Assembly (NCBI GenBank): GCA_046345315.1
Contig: JBKDKA010000232.1
Span: forward strand, 60,923 to 124,922
From: F1-80-MAGs062 sp046345315
GTDB taxonomy: Bacteria; Planctomycetota; Planctomycetia; Planctomycetales; Planctomycetaceae
Reading direction: 5' to 3'
Length of the DNA stretch: 64,000 bases
Numbering within the stretch: the stretch's first letter is position 1; each line of letters starts with the position of its first letter. The position numbers were made by a program, and so were the translations under genes. Under the pieces are notes generated by a model that searched no databases, was not told where the DNA came from, and worked only from the letters and a program-made list of their open reading frames with translations. This document shows positions 1-9,473 of the stretch, piece by piece.

Positions 1-1
1 C

Positions 2-1147
2 GGAAAACTGAAGACAACGACAGCCTCGCCCGAAATTGTACGGCGGATGCGAGCCGGCATCTGCGTACTGGGCCCGCTTCTCGCGCGATTCGGATCGGCT
101 CAAGTTGCTCTTCCCGGCGGCTGTCAGATTGGTGCACGTCCGATCGATCTGCATCTGAAGGGACTGGCAGCTCTGGGGGCCGATATCCGCCTGGAAAACG
201 GATTTATTGTTGCCAAAGCCACGAAGCTGCGAGGAAGTGACATACAGCTCAGCGGTCCGTCCGGTAGTACAGTCACAGGCACCTGCAACGTCATGGTTGC
301 GGCTGCGACAGCATCAGGAAAAACGGTCATTCAGTCTGCGGCCTGTGAACCGGAAGTGCGGGATCTCGGTAATTTTCTGAATGCTGCAGGTGCACGAGTC
401 ACTGGGCACGGAACATCGACCATTGAAATTCAGGGGGTCGACCAGCTGTCCGATGTCGCTCATCCAGTCATCTCGGACCGAATTGAAGCGGCCACCCTTG
501 CCATTGCTGCTGCAATCACGCGAAGCGAAGTACTGATCCGCAACGCACCTTTGAATGATCTTCAGGCGGTTCTTGAGGCGTTCGAGCAGATTGGTGTTCC
601 ATTTCGAATTGAGTCCACAACTGGAAGTCATCAGCTACGAATACTCACCCCGCAGAAACTGAATCCCGTTTCGCTGACTGCAGAATCCTTTCCGGGATTG
701 CCAACAGATACTCAGGCTCAGTTCAGTGCATTGCTGGCGACGATACCCGGGAACAGCATCGTAACGGATACCATATTCCCGGAACGGTTCATGCATGTTG
801 CTGAGCTGATGCGAATGGGAGCTCGCATCGAACTCCTGGCGAATGTCGGAGCCGCTCGTATTCAGGGAGTTCCTCGTCTGCACGGAGCGACCGTCAGAGC
901 ATCCGATCTTCGCGCCAGCGCAGCACTTGTGCTCGCAGCCATTGCCGCAGATGGCGTAACCGAGATTCTGGGTGTCGAACACCTTGATCGTGGTTATGCC
1001 AGCCTGGATCGGAAACTGAACTCACTCGGTGCCAGTATTTCTCGAGTCAACGCGGACGAGCTCGATTCTCGCTCGTCGGTGACACTGAATCCGCCGCATT
1101 TTTTCGTGACAGCCCCGGCCCAGCGGATGGTGTTTCGACAGGAATGA
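2..1147 (+). CDS. murA: UDP-N-acetylglucosamine 1-carboxyvinyltransferase, 5' end cut by window
   Basis: Transfers enolpyruvate from phosphoenolpyruvate to UDP-GlcNAc, the first committed step of peptidoglycan precursor synthesis in the cytoplasm. The reading frame is open from base 2 (GKLKTTTASPEIV) and runs through the ATG at 47, so that ATG is internal and about 75 N-terminal residues lie outside the window. The active-site loop LPGGCQIGARP carries the catalytic cysteine (codon 122-124, equivalent to Cys115 of the E. coli enzyme), and the family blocks RAG..VLGPLLARFG and RPIDLHLKGL flank it. The C-terminal half keeps FPGLPTDTQAQ and the ERFMHVAEL block. The protein ends in a short tail after the usual family end. 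Its presence argues for a peptidoglycan cell wall. Confidence 0.96.
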   Translation, partial: GKLKTTTASPEIVRRMRAGICVLGPLLARFGSAQVALPGGCQIGARPIDLHLKGLAALGADIRLENGFIVAKATKLRGSDIQLSGPSGSTVTGTCNVMVAAATASGKTVIQSAACEPEVRDLGNFLNAAGARVTGHGTSTIEIQGVDQLSDVAHPVISDRIEAATLAIAAAITRSEVLIRNAPLNDLQAVLEAFEQIGVPFRIESTTGSHQLRILTPQKLNPVSLTAESFPGLPTDTQAQFSALLATIPGNSIVTDTIFPERFMHVAELMRMGARIELLANVGAARIQGVPRLHGATVRASDLRASAALVLAAIAADGVTEILGVEHLDRGYASLDRKLNSLGASISRVNADELDSRSSVTLNPPHFFVTAPAQRMVFRQE

Positions 1148-1478
1148 CGACTCGATCGAGTTCAAAACGAGCGAGTTTCAGTTAAATTAGTGGAGCAGCA
1201 CAAGGCGTTTGCGATTCAAGTCTGCCTTCGATTTCCAGCGGAACGGCGCGAGCCTTGCGGGGTTGCACTCTGCACTCCGTTCAAGTCTCATCACTGTTCT
1301 GTTTTGCTTATTGACAGATCGCACCCTGAGGCATCACAACAATTCTGCTTGATTGTCAGTTGGCTGGGCTGGTCAGGATTCCTCCGGAAGATTGAAACTC
1401 GGGATTTCCTGTCACAGACCAGAATTATTTTCGCTTCAATTCTGCAGCCTCTACGCCGTGTTTTCGGGAGTTCTCAAA
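1148..1478. other. Gene-free spacer between murA and the exported repeat protein
   Basis: No open frame here has the composition of its neighbours. A TTGACA hexamer near 1310 and AT-rich words further down could form a promoter for the downstream gene, but no convincing -10 box follows at the right distance. The purine-rich CGGGAG at 1465-1470 is the probable ribosome binding site of the next gene. Confidence 0.4.
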
Positions 1479-4010
1479 ATGCGCCACGGATCGTCATTCA
1501 CTTCGAAGCAGCGATTTCACGCCGTTGTTTCGCTGCGATCGGAAAACCTTCGAGGAAGAATCAGGACAGGACTGATTCTGATCCTTTGTCTTGGTGCGGT
1601 TCCACTGGTCAACGGTCAGACGGACTCGACCACGGAAACGGTCGCGGGGACCGGCACATTGGCCGAAGTGCTGAAGAAAGTGGATGCCAGGAAACTGCCT
1701 CGAGTCGCAGAAAGCGGTGCCTGGTCATCGGAACCGGGCTACGTCTACTACGCCGGAAAGGGTTCAATCCCGGGGATTGATGCGTTCTATCAGGCTGAAC
1801 TGAAACGACTGGGATGGAAAGATGTCTCGGCTTCAACTCAGGTGACAGAACAGTATTCAGATCGACTTTATCAGCTGGATGATATTCTGCTTCAGGTCGC
1901 ACTCGGAACAGGCAGTGACGAAGGTGTTGTGAGTGTCAGCCTGAGCGTGTTCGGAAACGTAGATCTGAGAAAGTTTCCGATGCCCGAGGATGCAGAGCCC
2001 AATCCTTCTCCCAGTCCGGTAAACGTCTCCTATCGATCGCAGAAGTCGATTCCGCAGATTTCGGAAGCTGTTCGAGCCGGACTGACCGGAATGGGTTGGC
2101 GGGAGTATGCCCCATTTCATGACCAGCCCGTTTCGCCGCCACATGTGAGTTCCATGACGTTCGTCAACGGTTTTCGCAAGCTGCAGGCTGTTGTGCACCG
2201 CGACCCGAAGAAACCGGCGGAACCCGGGACTGCGGGGATTTTTGCCGGCAGTATCCTGTCGTTCGAAGTGCTTGTCCCTGATGGAGCAACCGAACTGAAG
2301 GTGGACGAGTACCAGGGAAGCTTCCGGTATCGCAGCAAGCAGGAGCCAGAGGCTGCAAAGTCTGCCTTCGATGCTCTGGCAGCTCAGCATGCCTGGGTGA
2401 ACCGGACACCGGACGACTCGGCGGCAGAAAACACCAGGACCTATCGTGCGTCCGAAGGGGCAAGTTACGAAGTGAAGTTTACGCCTGACGAAGGCAGGGG
2501 GATTCTGGTTGAAGTTCATCGATTACCGGCAGAACCGGAAGCTCCGGAAGTCGCTTCTGCGGACTCGCAATCTGACGATGCGGATGTGCCTGAACGATCT
2601 GAACCAGAGATGAAGAAAGAATCTGAGACGGACAAACCATCGCAGACGGATTCTGATGACGAGGAGATTCCGGCGGAGCTCGCTGCCGCCATGCGAGATG
2701 CTCAGAAGGAAGTTCAGGCGGAAGTCGGAAAGCTCCGTCAGCAGCTGAAGGGCATCCCGGGCGCAGACAAGTTCGCGGATCTCCTTGAAGAAGAAATGGA
2801 AGATGACGCCGAAGATTCAGAAGACGCCGGTGAACCGGAAATGAAGGAAGATGATTCCGATACGGAAAGTGATTCCGACACCTCAGGGGAATCCGATTCG
2901 GAAAACGCGCCATCATCTGACAGCAGTGATGATCAGTATGTGATTCCGCCTGCAGCGGATGGTTTGCGAGGAATCGTTAAAGGAAAATTGACCTACGGAA
3001 CCGACATCACTCAGTTTGCTCACGCACTGGCATTTCCTGCCACAAAATACGGTGAGAGCTCGCTCATGATTTATCTGAGCGACAAACCGATGAAACTATC
3101 GGTATTGAGGTCGAAGACCATCGGAGAGCTTTCCGCGTACGATCTGGCGGCTGACTTTGATGCCAACATGCTGTCGCTGAGTCTGGAGAAGGAAAGTGTT
3201 TCAATCAATGCGTCCCTGAAGAGCGGTTCCATCAGTCTGTCTTCAACGGAGATTCTCGCCGATGTGCAGACTCAGGACGGCCGCCTGAAGGGCACGCTGA
3301 AAATGGACAAGCCTCAGGACTTTTTCGATAAGCCATTTCTCGTGGAACTGACGATCGACGTCCCGATGGCCACTGTCAGCGGTCAGAGTGCATCCGGGGC
3401 GTCTCCGGACGTGATGGTGCTCGATGAGACCTTCGATTTCCCTGTTCCCACTGGCACATCCGGAAAGTCACAGGAAAGCAGCCCCTATCGCACCACGATC
3501 ACGACGTCACATTCGCAGAGTCTGGATGCGATTGTGAAATTCTACGAAGACGCCCTTCCGATGGCAGGATGGAAGATTGCATCCCGGGATACCAAACCGG
3601 GGGCGGATTCAGCGATGCTGTTTTGTCTCGATCCGGAACGGAGTCTGACCATCAGGATGAAACGCGAAGGTGACACGACATCGCTGAGCCTTATCGGACG
3701 AAACGAAAAGACTGCTCGCGCCGCAGGCGTTGTTCCTCCTCAGGGCAAATTCAAATTGTTCATCGGGAATGCCTCAGAATCGGACGTCACAGTTGAAGTC
3801 GCGGGTAAGTCGTACAACCTGAAAGCCGGTGAAGGCAGCGAAGACCCGAAACAGGCTCGAAAAATTGACCTTGCCCCCGGACGTCACCGCATGACCGTGA
3901 AAGAAAAAGGCGGTGCATCGGACAGCGAAGAAATTGAAGGCGCGTCCGGAACGGCCTGGGGAGCGATTGTTCTGCCGAAGGGTAAAGTCTTTTCGAATCT
4001 TCTCTACTGA
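1479..4010 (+). CDS. Large exported protein with repeated FY..L..GW units and an acidic linker
   Basis: Family not recognised. The 843-residue start at 1479 is preferred over the longer frame from 1353 because CGGGAG lies 8 bases upstream and a hydrophobic signal stretch (TGLILILCLGAVPLV, residues 30-44) then sits near the N-terminus, followed by a likely cleavage site before QTDS. Four short segments resemble each other: FYQAELKRLGW (about 103-113), VRAGLTGMGW (about 198-207), FDALAAQHAW (about 297-306) and FYEDALPMAGW near residue 690, each ending in a Trp. Residues about 360-500 are rich in Asp, Glu and Ser and probably unstructured. The C-terminal part looks beta-rich (FIGNASESDVTVEV). 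It is followed by a terminator shared with amt. Probably a periplasmic or surface protein of repeated small alpha/beta domains. Confidence 0.75.
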   Translation: MRHGSSFTSKQRFHAVVSLRSENLRGRIRTGLILILCLGAVPLVNGQTDSTTETVAGTGTLAEVLKKVDARKLPRVAESGAWSSEPGYVYYAGKGSIPGIDAFYQAELKRLGWKDVSASTQVTEQYSDRLYQLDDILLQVALGTGSDEGVVSVSLSVFGNVDLRKFPMPEDAEPNPSPSPVNVSYRSQKSIPQISEAVRAGLTGMGWREYAPFHDQPVSPPHVSSMTFVNGFRKLQAVVHRDPKKPAEPGTAGIFAGSILSFEVLVPDGATELKVDEYQGSFRYRSKQEPEAAKSAFDALAAQHAWVNRTPDDSAAENTRTYRASEGASYEVKFTPDEGRGILVEVHRLPAEPEAPEVASADSQSDDADVPERSEPEMKKESETDKPSQTDSDDEEIPAELAAAMRDAQKEVQAEVGKLRQQLKGIPGADKFADLLEEEMEDDAEDSEDAGEPEMKEDDSDTESDSDTSGESDSENAPSSDSSDDQYVIPPAADGLRGIVKGKLTYGTDITQFAHALAFPATKYGESSLMIYLSDKPMKLSVLRSKTIGELSAYDLAADFDANMLSLSLEKESVSINASLKSGSISLSSTEILADVQTQDGRLKGTLKMDKPQDFFDKPFLVELTIDVPMATVSGQSASGASPDVMVLDETFDFPVPTGTSGKSQESSPYRTTITTSHSQSLDAIVKFYEDALPMAGWKIASRDTKPGADSAMLFCLDPERSLTIRMKREGDTTSLSLIGRNEKTARAAGVVPPQGKFKLFIGNASESDVTVEVAGKSYNLKAGEGSEDPKQARKIDLAPGRHRMTVKEKGGASDSEEIEGASGTAWGAIVLPKGKVFSNLLY

Positions 4011-4086
4011 CGGAAACTGCTGCTGACGTTCTGAGACAATCTCGTCAGAGCTGAAGCGGAAATTTGCGGAATGTATGAAAAACGAA

Positions 4087-4124
4087 AACGCCTGACCGGG
4101 ACAATCTCCCGATCAGGCGTTCTT
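4087..4124. terminator. Bidirectional rho-independent terminator
   Basis: AACGCCTGACCGGGA (4087-4101) pairs with TCCCGATCAGGCGTT (4107-4121) with one G-T mismatch in the stem and a short loop. T-rich sequence follows on the plus side and an A-rich stretch precedes it, giving a U-run on the minus strand. It lies between two convergent genes and can serve both. Confidence 0.85.
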
Positions 4125-4205
4125 TATGAGGTCAGCTCCACAGGTGTCTGCTCTGGAATGGTTCTCAGTGATCCATATCCAGAAGTCAGAGTTGGTTTTT
4201 CCCGA

Positions 4206-5672
4206 TCAATGGAAGATGTAGCCGTCTTCCCCATGCTGAGTCACGTCGAGCCCGATCTGTTCTTCTTCGGCAGTCACGCGGAGCCCAACGACGGCTCCGA
4301 TGACTTTCAGCAGGATGAAGGAGACCACGACGGAGTAGACGATGGTGATACCTGCCGCGATCAGCTGGGCAGTGAGCACAGGACCACCTTCGAGAAGACC
4401 GAGAGTCTTGCCGGCTCCGATGTCCCAGACAGCCCGAGTTGCGAAGACGCCGGTGAGAATTGCTCCCAGAGTTCCGCCGAGCCCATGCACACCGAAGGCA
4501 TCGAGGGAGTCGTCGTATCCGAATTTCGGCTTGAGCACCATACATGCGTAGCTGCAGAAGAGCCCCGCAGCAACGCCCATCAGAAGAGCCGGCATCGGAT
4601 TCACAAAGCCGGCAGCAGGTGTGATGCAGACCAGCCCCGCAACTGCTCCTGAGGAAGCTCCCAGAAGCGTTGGCTTGCCGCGTGTGATCCATTCCACCAG
4701 AGGCCAGGTCACGGCACCGGCGGCAGCTGAGAAGTGAGTTGCAGCGAAAGCACTCGCTGCAATTCCATCGGCTGCCAGAGCACTGCCGGCATTGAAGCCG
4801 AACCAGCCCACCCACAGCATACCTGCACCCAGAGCCGTCAGCGTCAGATTGTGAGGCGGCATTGGCTCGGCAGGGTAACCATTTCGTTTTCCAAGCACGA
4901 TTGCACAGACGAGAGCAGAGAATCCGGAGCTGATGTGAACCACGGTTCCGCCTGCAAAGTCAAGAGCTCCTCCCGCGCAGATCGATGCAGCGTGTGAACT
5001 GCCGTAAGCGAGGATTCCACCGCCCCAGACCCAGTGACACAGCGGGCAGTAGACGAGCAGACCCCAGAGAACAGAAAAAATCGCCATCGCACTGAACTTC
5101 ATTCGCTCAGCAAATGCTCCGCAGATCAGTCCGGGGGTGATGATGAAGAACATCCCCTGAAACAGCATATGGGTGTACCATGGGATGTTGTAGAGCGGGT
5201 GCAGAGGAATGGAGGCGCCGCTCTCAGTCCAGGTCGCCTGAATCCCGTTCATCAGGAGATGGTCCATATTCCCGATCCACGCATCGGATCCACCGAAGGA
5301 AAGCGTGTAACCGACGAGAGCCCAGACAACCGTCATCAGGCCCATGAGAAAAATGCACTGCATCAGAACGCTCAGGACGTTCTTTTTGCGAACAAGCCCA
5401 CCGTAAAACATCGCCAGACCGGGCGTTGTCATGAACAGGACGAGAGCCGAAGATGTCAGCAACCAGGCATTGTCACCACGATCGATCTGGCGAGAAGGTG
5501 CCGGAGCGGCTGCAGCTTCCGACTCAGCAGTGGCAGCAGCGGCAGGCTCAGAGGCTGCTGGTGCCTCCTGGGAAGCAAACGAACTACTCGTCAGAAGCCC
5601 AGCAGCACAGGCAGCTGTCATCAGGCAGAATGCCGCTCTTCGCAGGATTCGGTATGGTTCTGAGTCTACCAC
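4206..5672 (-). CDS. amt: Ammonium transporter (Amt family) with N-terminal signal extension
   Basis: Inner-membrane ammonium channel of the Amt/Rh family. It is 488 residues long because a signal peptide (FCLMTAACAAGLLTSS) and an Ala/Pro/Glu-rich linker of about 50 residues precede the 11-helix core, which begins near DNAWLLTSSALVLFM. Family marks are TTPGLAMFYGGLVRKKN, the first pore histidine in GGTVVHISSG, and the second in DAFGVHGLGGTLGA. The start is a GTG at 5672, with GGAG placed 8 to 9 bases upstream on the minus strand. No glnK/PII gene is adjacent, unlike many bacterial amt operons. A candidate sigma-54 promoter lies upstream at 5861-5878. It is convergent with the exported repeat protein. 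Confidence 0.95.
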   Translation of the reverse strand: MVDSEPYRILRRAAFCLMTAACAAGLLTSSSFASQEAPAASEPAAAATAESEAAAAPAPSRQIDRGDNAWLLTSSALVLFMTTPGLAMFYGGLVRKKNVLSVLMQCIFLMGLMTVVWALVGYTLSFGGSDAWIGNMDHLLMNGIQATWTESGASIPLHPLYNIPWYTHMLFQGMFFIITPGLICGAFAERMKFSAMAIFSVLWGLLVYCPLCHWVWGGGILAYGSSHAASICAGGALDFAGGTVVHISSGFSALVCAIVLGKRNGYPAEPMPPHNLTLTALGAGMLWVGWFGFNAGSALAADGIAASAFAATHFSAAAGAVTWPLVEWITRGKPTLLGASSGAVAGLVCITPAAGFVNPMPALLMGVAAGLFCSYACMVLKPKFGYDDSLDAFGVHGLGGTLGAILTGVFATRAVWDIGAGKTLGLLEGGPVLTAQLIAAGITIVYSVVVSFILLKVIGAVVGLRVTAEEEQIGLDVTQHGEDGYIFH

Positions 5673-5860
5673 GCAATCTTCTCCGTCTTAATTTTTCAAG
5701 GACGCGGCCACTGGTCGCTGGCTTCCCTCATGCGATCAGTCCGCTCAAAACAGTTGTCAGTCCGGATGACACTCGCCTCTTTCAGTTGAGTACGGCTGAG
5801 TCCATGAGACAGTGATCCTGTAACCTGCGGAAAATACGTTCACCGCTGAACACCTATGCG

Positions 5861-5878
5861 GTGCAAATCTGATACCAG
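5861..5878 (-). promoter_or_regulatory. Candidate sigma-54 promoter of amt
   Basis: On the minus strand the sequence reads CTGGTATCAGATTTGCAC. It holds GG and GC separated by exactly ten bases, with TGG at -24 and TTGCA at -12, close to the consensus TGGCAC-N5-TTGCW. Transcription would start near 5850, about 180 bases before the GTG of amt. No clear NtrC site (TGCACC-N5-GGTGCA) was found, although TGCA-containing words lie just upstream near 5882 and 5928. Confidence 0.5.
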
Positions 5879-6094
5879 ATGATGCACAAAAAGCCATTGA
5901 TGAACTTAAGTCTCTTTGAATGAACATTTTGCATCGAGACGCTCTGTCAGGCTACTGATGCTCATTCATTGGGTTGCCTAATCATCATGCAGCCTGTGAG
6001 TACTTGTTGGGCGATGGGTTTACTTGCTGATCTTGTCAACGGGTTACGAATTCTTGAGTATTCAGTGTTCTGTCAGCGAAAAGAAAAGTGAGTT

Positions 6095-6159
6095 GTCATT
6101 CCCGCAGAGGCGGGGGGACAGAGCGTCGAAAACTGGAATCCCGCCTTCGCGGGATTCAC
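6095..6159. repeat. REP-like inverted repeat in the amt to ATP-grasp gap
   Basis: GTCATTCCCGCAGAGGCGGG (6095-6114) is followed by GGAATCCCGCCTTCGCGGGATT (6135-6156), which itself folds into a CCCGC-CTTC-GCGGG hairpin. The pair forms a complementary double hairpin of the REP/BIME kind found widely in bacteria as ATTCCCGC.. GCGGGAAT words. The rest of 5673-6229 holds no gene. Confidence 0.6.
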
Positions 6160-6229
6160 GATAAACCCGAGAATCGACGTCTGGAAATGTATCCGGCATC
6201 CGGACAACTTTGAAAATGCACAAGGGCAG

Positions 6230-7810
6230 ATGCGGCGCTCAGATATGGCGATCTATCCGGACCTGATTCTCTGCGGCGGAAGCGTTCGCAGTCTTGCTGA
6301 GAGTGCTGTGAAGGCCGGACTGGTTCCCTTCTGTGTGGACTATTTCGGCGACGACGACCTGCTGGAATGCCTGTCAGAAGCCGGGGAACGGCAGATTGCG
6401 GGGAACGGTGATCCGGAGCTCAGATCCTTCCCTCACCATAAAGACCATTTTGACACTCGCAGTGAGACATTTACTTCGGAGCTGTTTCGTCGGATTCAGT
6501 CACCTGAAGATCTCGAAAACGCGATCTCAACAGTGCCGGCTTCGGTTCCACTCGTCTGGTGTGGCGGGTTTGAGAATTCGATCGACATCATTGAACGGAT
6601 TCGCCGACACCGCCCGGTCTTCGGAGCGGCAGCGTCGAGTGTTCAGCTTGCGCGCAATCCTCGAGTCCTCTCCGACTGGTGTCATTCAGCCTACATTCGT
6701 TTTCCGCAGACATATTGTTTCGACGATTTTCGAGATGATGAACGCACGCCTGGCCGGATCGTCACAGCCGATGGCTCGAAAGAAACCGCGGAACCGAACC
6801 TGTCAACTGATTCCATCCCTCATCAATGGCTGCTGAAGTCGAGCAAGAGCGCAGGTGGTCTCGGAGTCAGTCGGTGGGAGTCGTCGGTATCGGAATTTCT
6901 GCAGACGCGCCGGCAAGATCAGTACCTTCAGCAGCAGATCCACGGTCAGCCATTCTCCGCTGTCTTCTGTACAGATCACGATGGCACGGTCCTCTTGGGT
7001 TGCAGTCTGCTGCTCAGCGGCTGGGAATGCGCGGGAGCTCCACCGTTTCATTACTCCGGAAACTACGGTCCGATCAGTTTGCCGAACGAGGCCGCTCAGA
7101 AAGTGATTCATGCCGGCAGGATGATCGCGGAACGGTCAGGGTTGCGAGGTGTCTTCGGAATCGACTTCGTACTGCAGGATACAGTTCCGTGGCTGATTGA
7201 AGTCAATCCCCGACTCACGGCATCGCACGAGCTCTTCGACCGGGCCTATGGCGGTTGTCTGCTCCTCGATCATCTCAGATGTTTCACTGCCGAAATTGAA
7301 TCGTCAGAGGAGCTGAGTCGAAAGATCTCGGAAATGGCGGAGCTCAGATCCATGGGGACGACTTGGGGCTCAGCGTTTGACTCTGCCGTGCAGATCCGGC
7401 AATCGACAGACTCCGGGGTCGGCAGAACGTTGCTTCGGCTGATCCTGTATTCGAAACGGCTGTTTTCCGCTGAAGATTGTCGGAGTTTGATCCTGGAGAT
7501 TCAAAAACACTGGCGGCAGCAGAGCGAAATTCTCGTCCGGTCGGTGAATCCCATGGCCTCGAAACGGCAGGATGAGCACTGGTGGCTGGCCGACATTCCT
7601 GCGCAGACTGATGCGGCAGAGATGCCGCTTCTGCCGGGGACCCCCGTCTGTTCCCTTTACGTGACGGCCCAGGACATCGAGGGAATTCGAATCGGTCTCT
7701 CCCGATTTTCTGAATTGTCCGATTTACCAGGTCGACTGGAACTGGCCCCTGCGGAGCTGCTCCGGTGCCTTCTGGCAATGGCAAAAAGTGTTGATGCACC
7801 CCCTCAATGA
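6230..7810 (+). CDS. ATP-grasp domain protein
   Basis: ATP-dependent carboxylate-amine/thiol ligase fold of unknown substrate, 526 residues, cytoplasmic. The N-terminal 130 residues resemble a Rossmann-like preATP-grasp domain (LILCGGSVRSLAESAVKAGL, VWCGGFEN). The ATP-grasp core has the lysine and glycine-rich loop KSSKSAGGLGV, the hinge QQQIHGQPFSAVF, and the metal-binding end GIDFVLQ..PWLIEVNPRLTASHE, where Glu, Asn and Arg are the expected Mg-ATP ligands. About 180 further residues form a C-terminal domain not recognised. It resembles the predicted carboligases of COG2232, some of which have been noted near methanopterin-linked C1 genes; no such genes are in this window. The next gene starts 142 bases downstream on the same strand and may be co-transcribed. 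An in-frame ATG at 6245 is an alternative start. Confidence 0.8.
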   Translation: MRRSDMAIYPDLILCGGSVRSLAESAVKAGLVPFCVDYFGDDDLLECLSEAGERQIAGNGDPELRSFPHHKDHFDTRSETFTSELFRRIQSPEDLENAISTVPASVPLVWCGGFENSIDIIERIRRHRPVFGAAASSVQLARNPRVLSDWCHSAYIRFPQTYCFDDFRDDERTPGRIVTADGSKETAEPNLSTDSIPHQWLLKSSKSAGGLGVSRWESSVSEFLQTRRQDQYLQQQIHGQPFSAVFCTDHDGTVLLGCSLLLSGWECAGAPPFHYSGNYGPISLPNEAAQKVIHAGRMIAERSGLRGVFGIDFVLQDTVPWLIEVNPRLTASHELFDRAYGGCLLLDHLRCFTAEIESSEELSRKISEMAELRSMGTTWGSAFDSAVQIRQSTDSGVGRTLLRLILYSKRLFSAEDCRSLILEIQKHWRQQSEILVRSVNPMASKRQDEHWWLADIPAQTDAAEMPLLPGTPVCSLYVTAQDIEGIRIGLSRFSELSDLPGRLELAPAELLRCLLAMAKSVDAPPQ

Positions 7811-7951
7811 GGCGGAACAGCATGCCGCAGATTTTGGATCCAACTCGCCCGGAAACTGATTCTGACGATTGATGCCCGGAATCTATTGCGACTATCCTAA
7901 CGCCCCGGTTTCCCGCAAATGGCAGGAATCAAGGTTCTCAGGGAGATGGAA

Positions 7952-9313
7952 ATGGGTCATGGCAAAGCCACTGACGTTCGCGTGAAAGAAGTCAGCGTGG
8001 CATTCGAAACAGTTCCGTACCGCAGCCCGCTGAAATTCGGCGGACGAGTGGTGGAGCATTCCGTTCTCATCAATGCGGAAATGACCGTTGAGACGCACAA
8101 CGGGCGATCAGCGGTCGGTCGGGGAAGTATGCCCCTTGGAAATATCTGGGCGTGGCCTTCGGGCGTCACGGAACCTTCCGACACCGAACGAGCGATGAAG
8201 GTATTCACAGAGGAGGTTGTCGAGCTGTTCGACACATATCCTGGTTTCGGGCATCCTCTGGAAATCGAATTCGAGGTATCGTCGGAATACGACCATCAGG
8301 CTCATCGGGTTCCAAAAACACTAGGGCTCTCCGAATCGATCCCTGCGCTGGCTCAGCTGGTGGCGGCCAGTCCGATCGATGCCGCACTGCATGACGCTTA
8401 TGGTCGAGTTCACAAGGCCAACAGTTTCAACGTCCTGTCGCGGGAATTCTGCAATGTGGATCTGAGCACCTTTCTCGACGGCGAATTCGCCGGTGAGTAC
8501 GCTGATCGATACACGCTGCGAGAGCCGGTTGCCTCTCTGCCCCTGTATCACCTCATCGGCGCCCTGGATCCGCTCACTGATGGCGATGTCTCCGAACGCC
8601 CACGTGATCAACTGCCGGTAACATTGTCGGAATGGATCACTGCGGACGGGCTGACACACCTGAAAATCAAACTGAACGGGGATGATCTCGACTGGGATAT
8701 CAATCGTGTTCTTTCCGTCGAAAAGGTTGCCGCAGAAGCACAGAAGAAACGAGGCTGTGAGAAATGGTTTTATTCCTGTGACTTCAATGAAAAGTGTTCC
8801 TCCGCAGATTATGTGCTCAGCTTTCTGAAGAAAATCGAAAGCTCGTCATCGTCTGCATTCGATCGGATTCAGTACATCGAGCAGCCGACAAGCCGCCATC
8901 TGGAAGACGCGGCAGCTCCGAATGTGCAGGAAATTGCGAAGCTGAAGCCTGTCGTCATTGACGAAGCACTGATTTCGTACGAATCGCTCCTTCGAGCGCG
9001 AGAGCTCGGATACAGCGGCGTCGCACTGAAAGCCTGCAAAGGGCAGACGGAATCTCTTCTGATGGCTGCTGCCGCGCAGAAATACGGGATGTTCCTTTGC
9101 GTTCAGGACCTGACCTGTCCGGGAACTTCATTTCTGCATTCCTGCAGCCTGGCAGCTCGTATTCCGGGAATTGCCGCCGTGGAGGGAAATGCTCGGCAGT
9201 ACTGTCCGGCCGCCAATGCAAAATGGGCTCGACGATTTCCGGGTCTGTTTACAATCAAAACCGGTACGGTCGATACAAGTCGCCTGAATGGTCCTGGGCT
9301 CGGGTTTCAGTGA
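7952..9313 (+). CDS. Enolase-superfamily enzyme (mandelate racemase/muconate lactonizing type)
   Basis: TIM-barrel enzyme that abstracts a proton next to a carboxylate; the substrate cannot be read from sequence. Counting from the ATG at 7952, the barrel carries the catalytic pair K238-I-K240, Mg ligands D277 (YSCDFNE), E310 (YIEQP) and D337 (VVIDEAL), and K360 (GVALKACKGQ). This KxK, D-E-D, K set is that of the muconate lactonizing/dipeptide epimerase subgroup, so it should be active. GGAG stands six bases before 7952; the upstream ATG at 7919 has no ribosome site. The N-terminal capping domain is longer than usual (about 230 residues before KxK), and a conserved-looking YDHQAHR segment lies within it. 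It follows the ATP-grasp gene, suggesting a shared pathway. Confidence 0.85.
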   Translation: MGHGKATDVRVKEVSVAFETVPYRSPLKFGGRVVEHSVLINAEMTVETHNGRSAVGRGSMPLGNIWAWPSGVTEPSDTERAMKVFTEEVVELFDTYPGFGHPLEIEFEVSSEYDHQAHRVPKTLGLSESIPALAQLVAASPIDAALHDAYGRVHKANSFNVLSREFCNVDLSTFLDGEFAGEYADRYTLREPVASLPLYHLIGALDPLTDGDVSERPRDQLPVTLSEWITADGLTHLKIKLNGDDLDWDINRVLSVEKVAAEAQKKRGCEKWFYSCDFNEKCSSADYVLSFLKKIESSSSSAFDRIQYIEQPTSRHLEDAAAPNVQEIAKLKPVVIDEALISYESLLRARELGYSGVALKACKGQTESLLMAAAAQKYGMFLCVQDLTCPGTSFLHSCSLAARIPGIAAVEGNARQYCPAANAKWARRFPGLFTIKTGTVDTSRLNGPGLGFQ

Positions 9314-9473
9314 TTTCTGTTTTCTTCAGGAACGCTTCTGGAGTTCCTGTTTACGGCCGCAGTACGATAGAGGCTTCAGATCTGATCTGCCATCAACGTG
9401 GTCAGAGCTGTTAAACTTCGGACATAACCGGATATTCTGAACCGTTCAATTTATCAGGGCGGGCGCTGAGTCT

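Noticed and set aside
1190..1780. 196-codon plus-strand frame
   Set aside because: Overlaps the start of the exported repeat protein in another frame and has Arg/Cys/Ser-heavy composition typical of a shadow.
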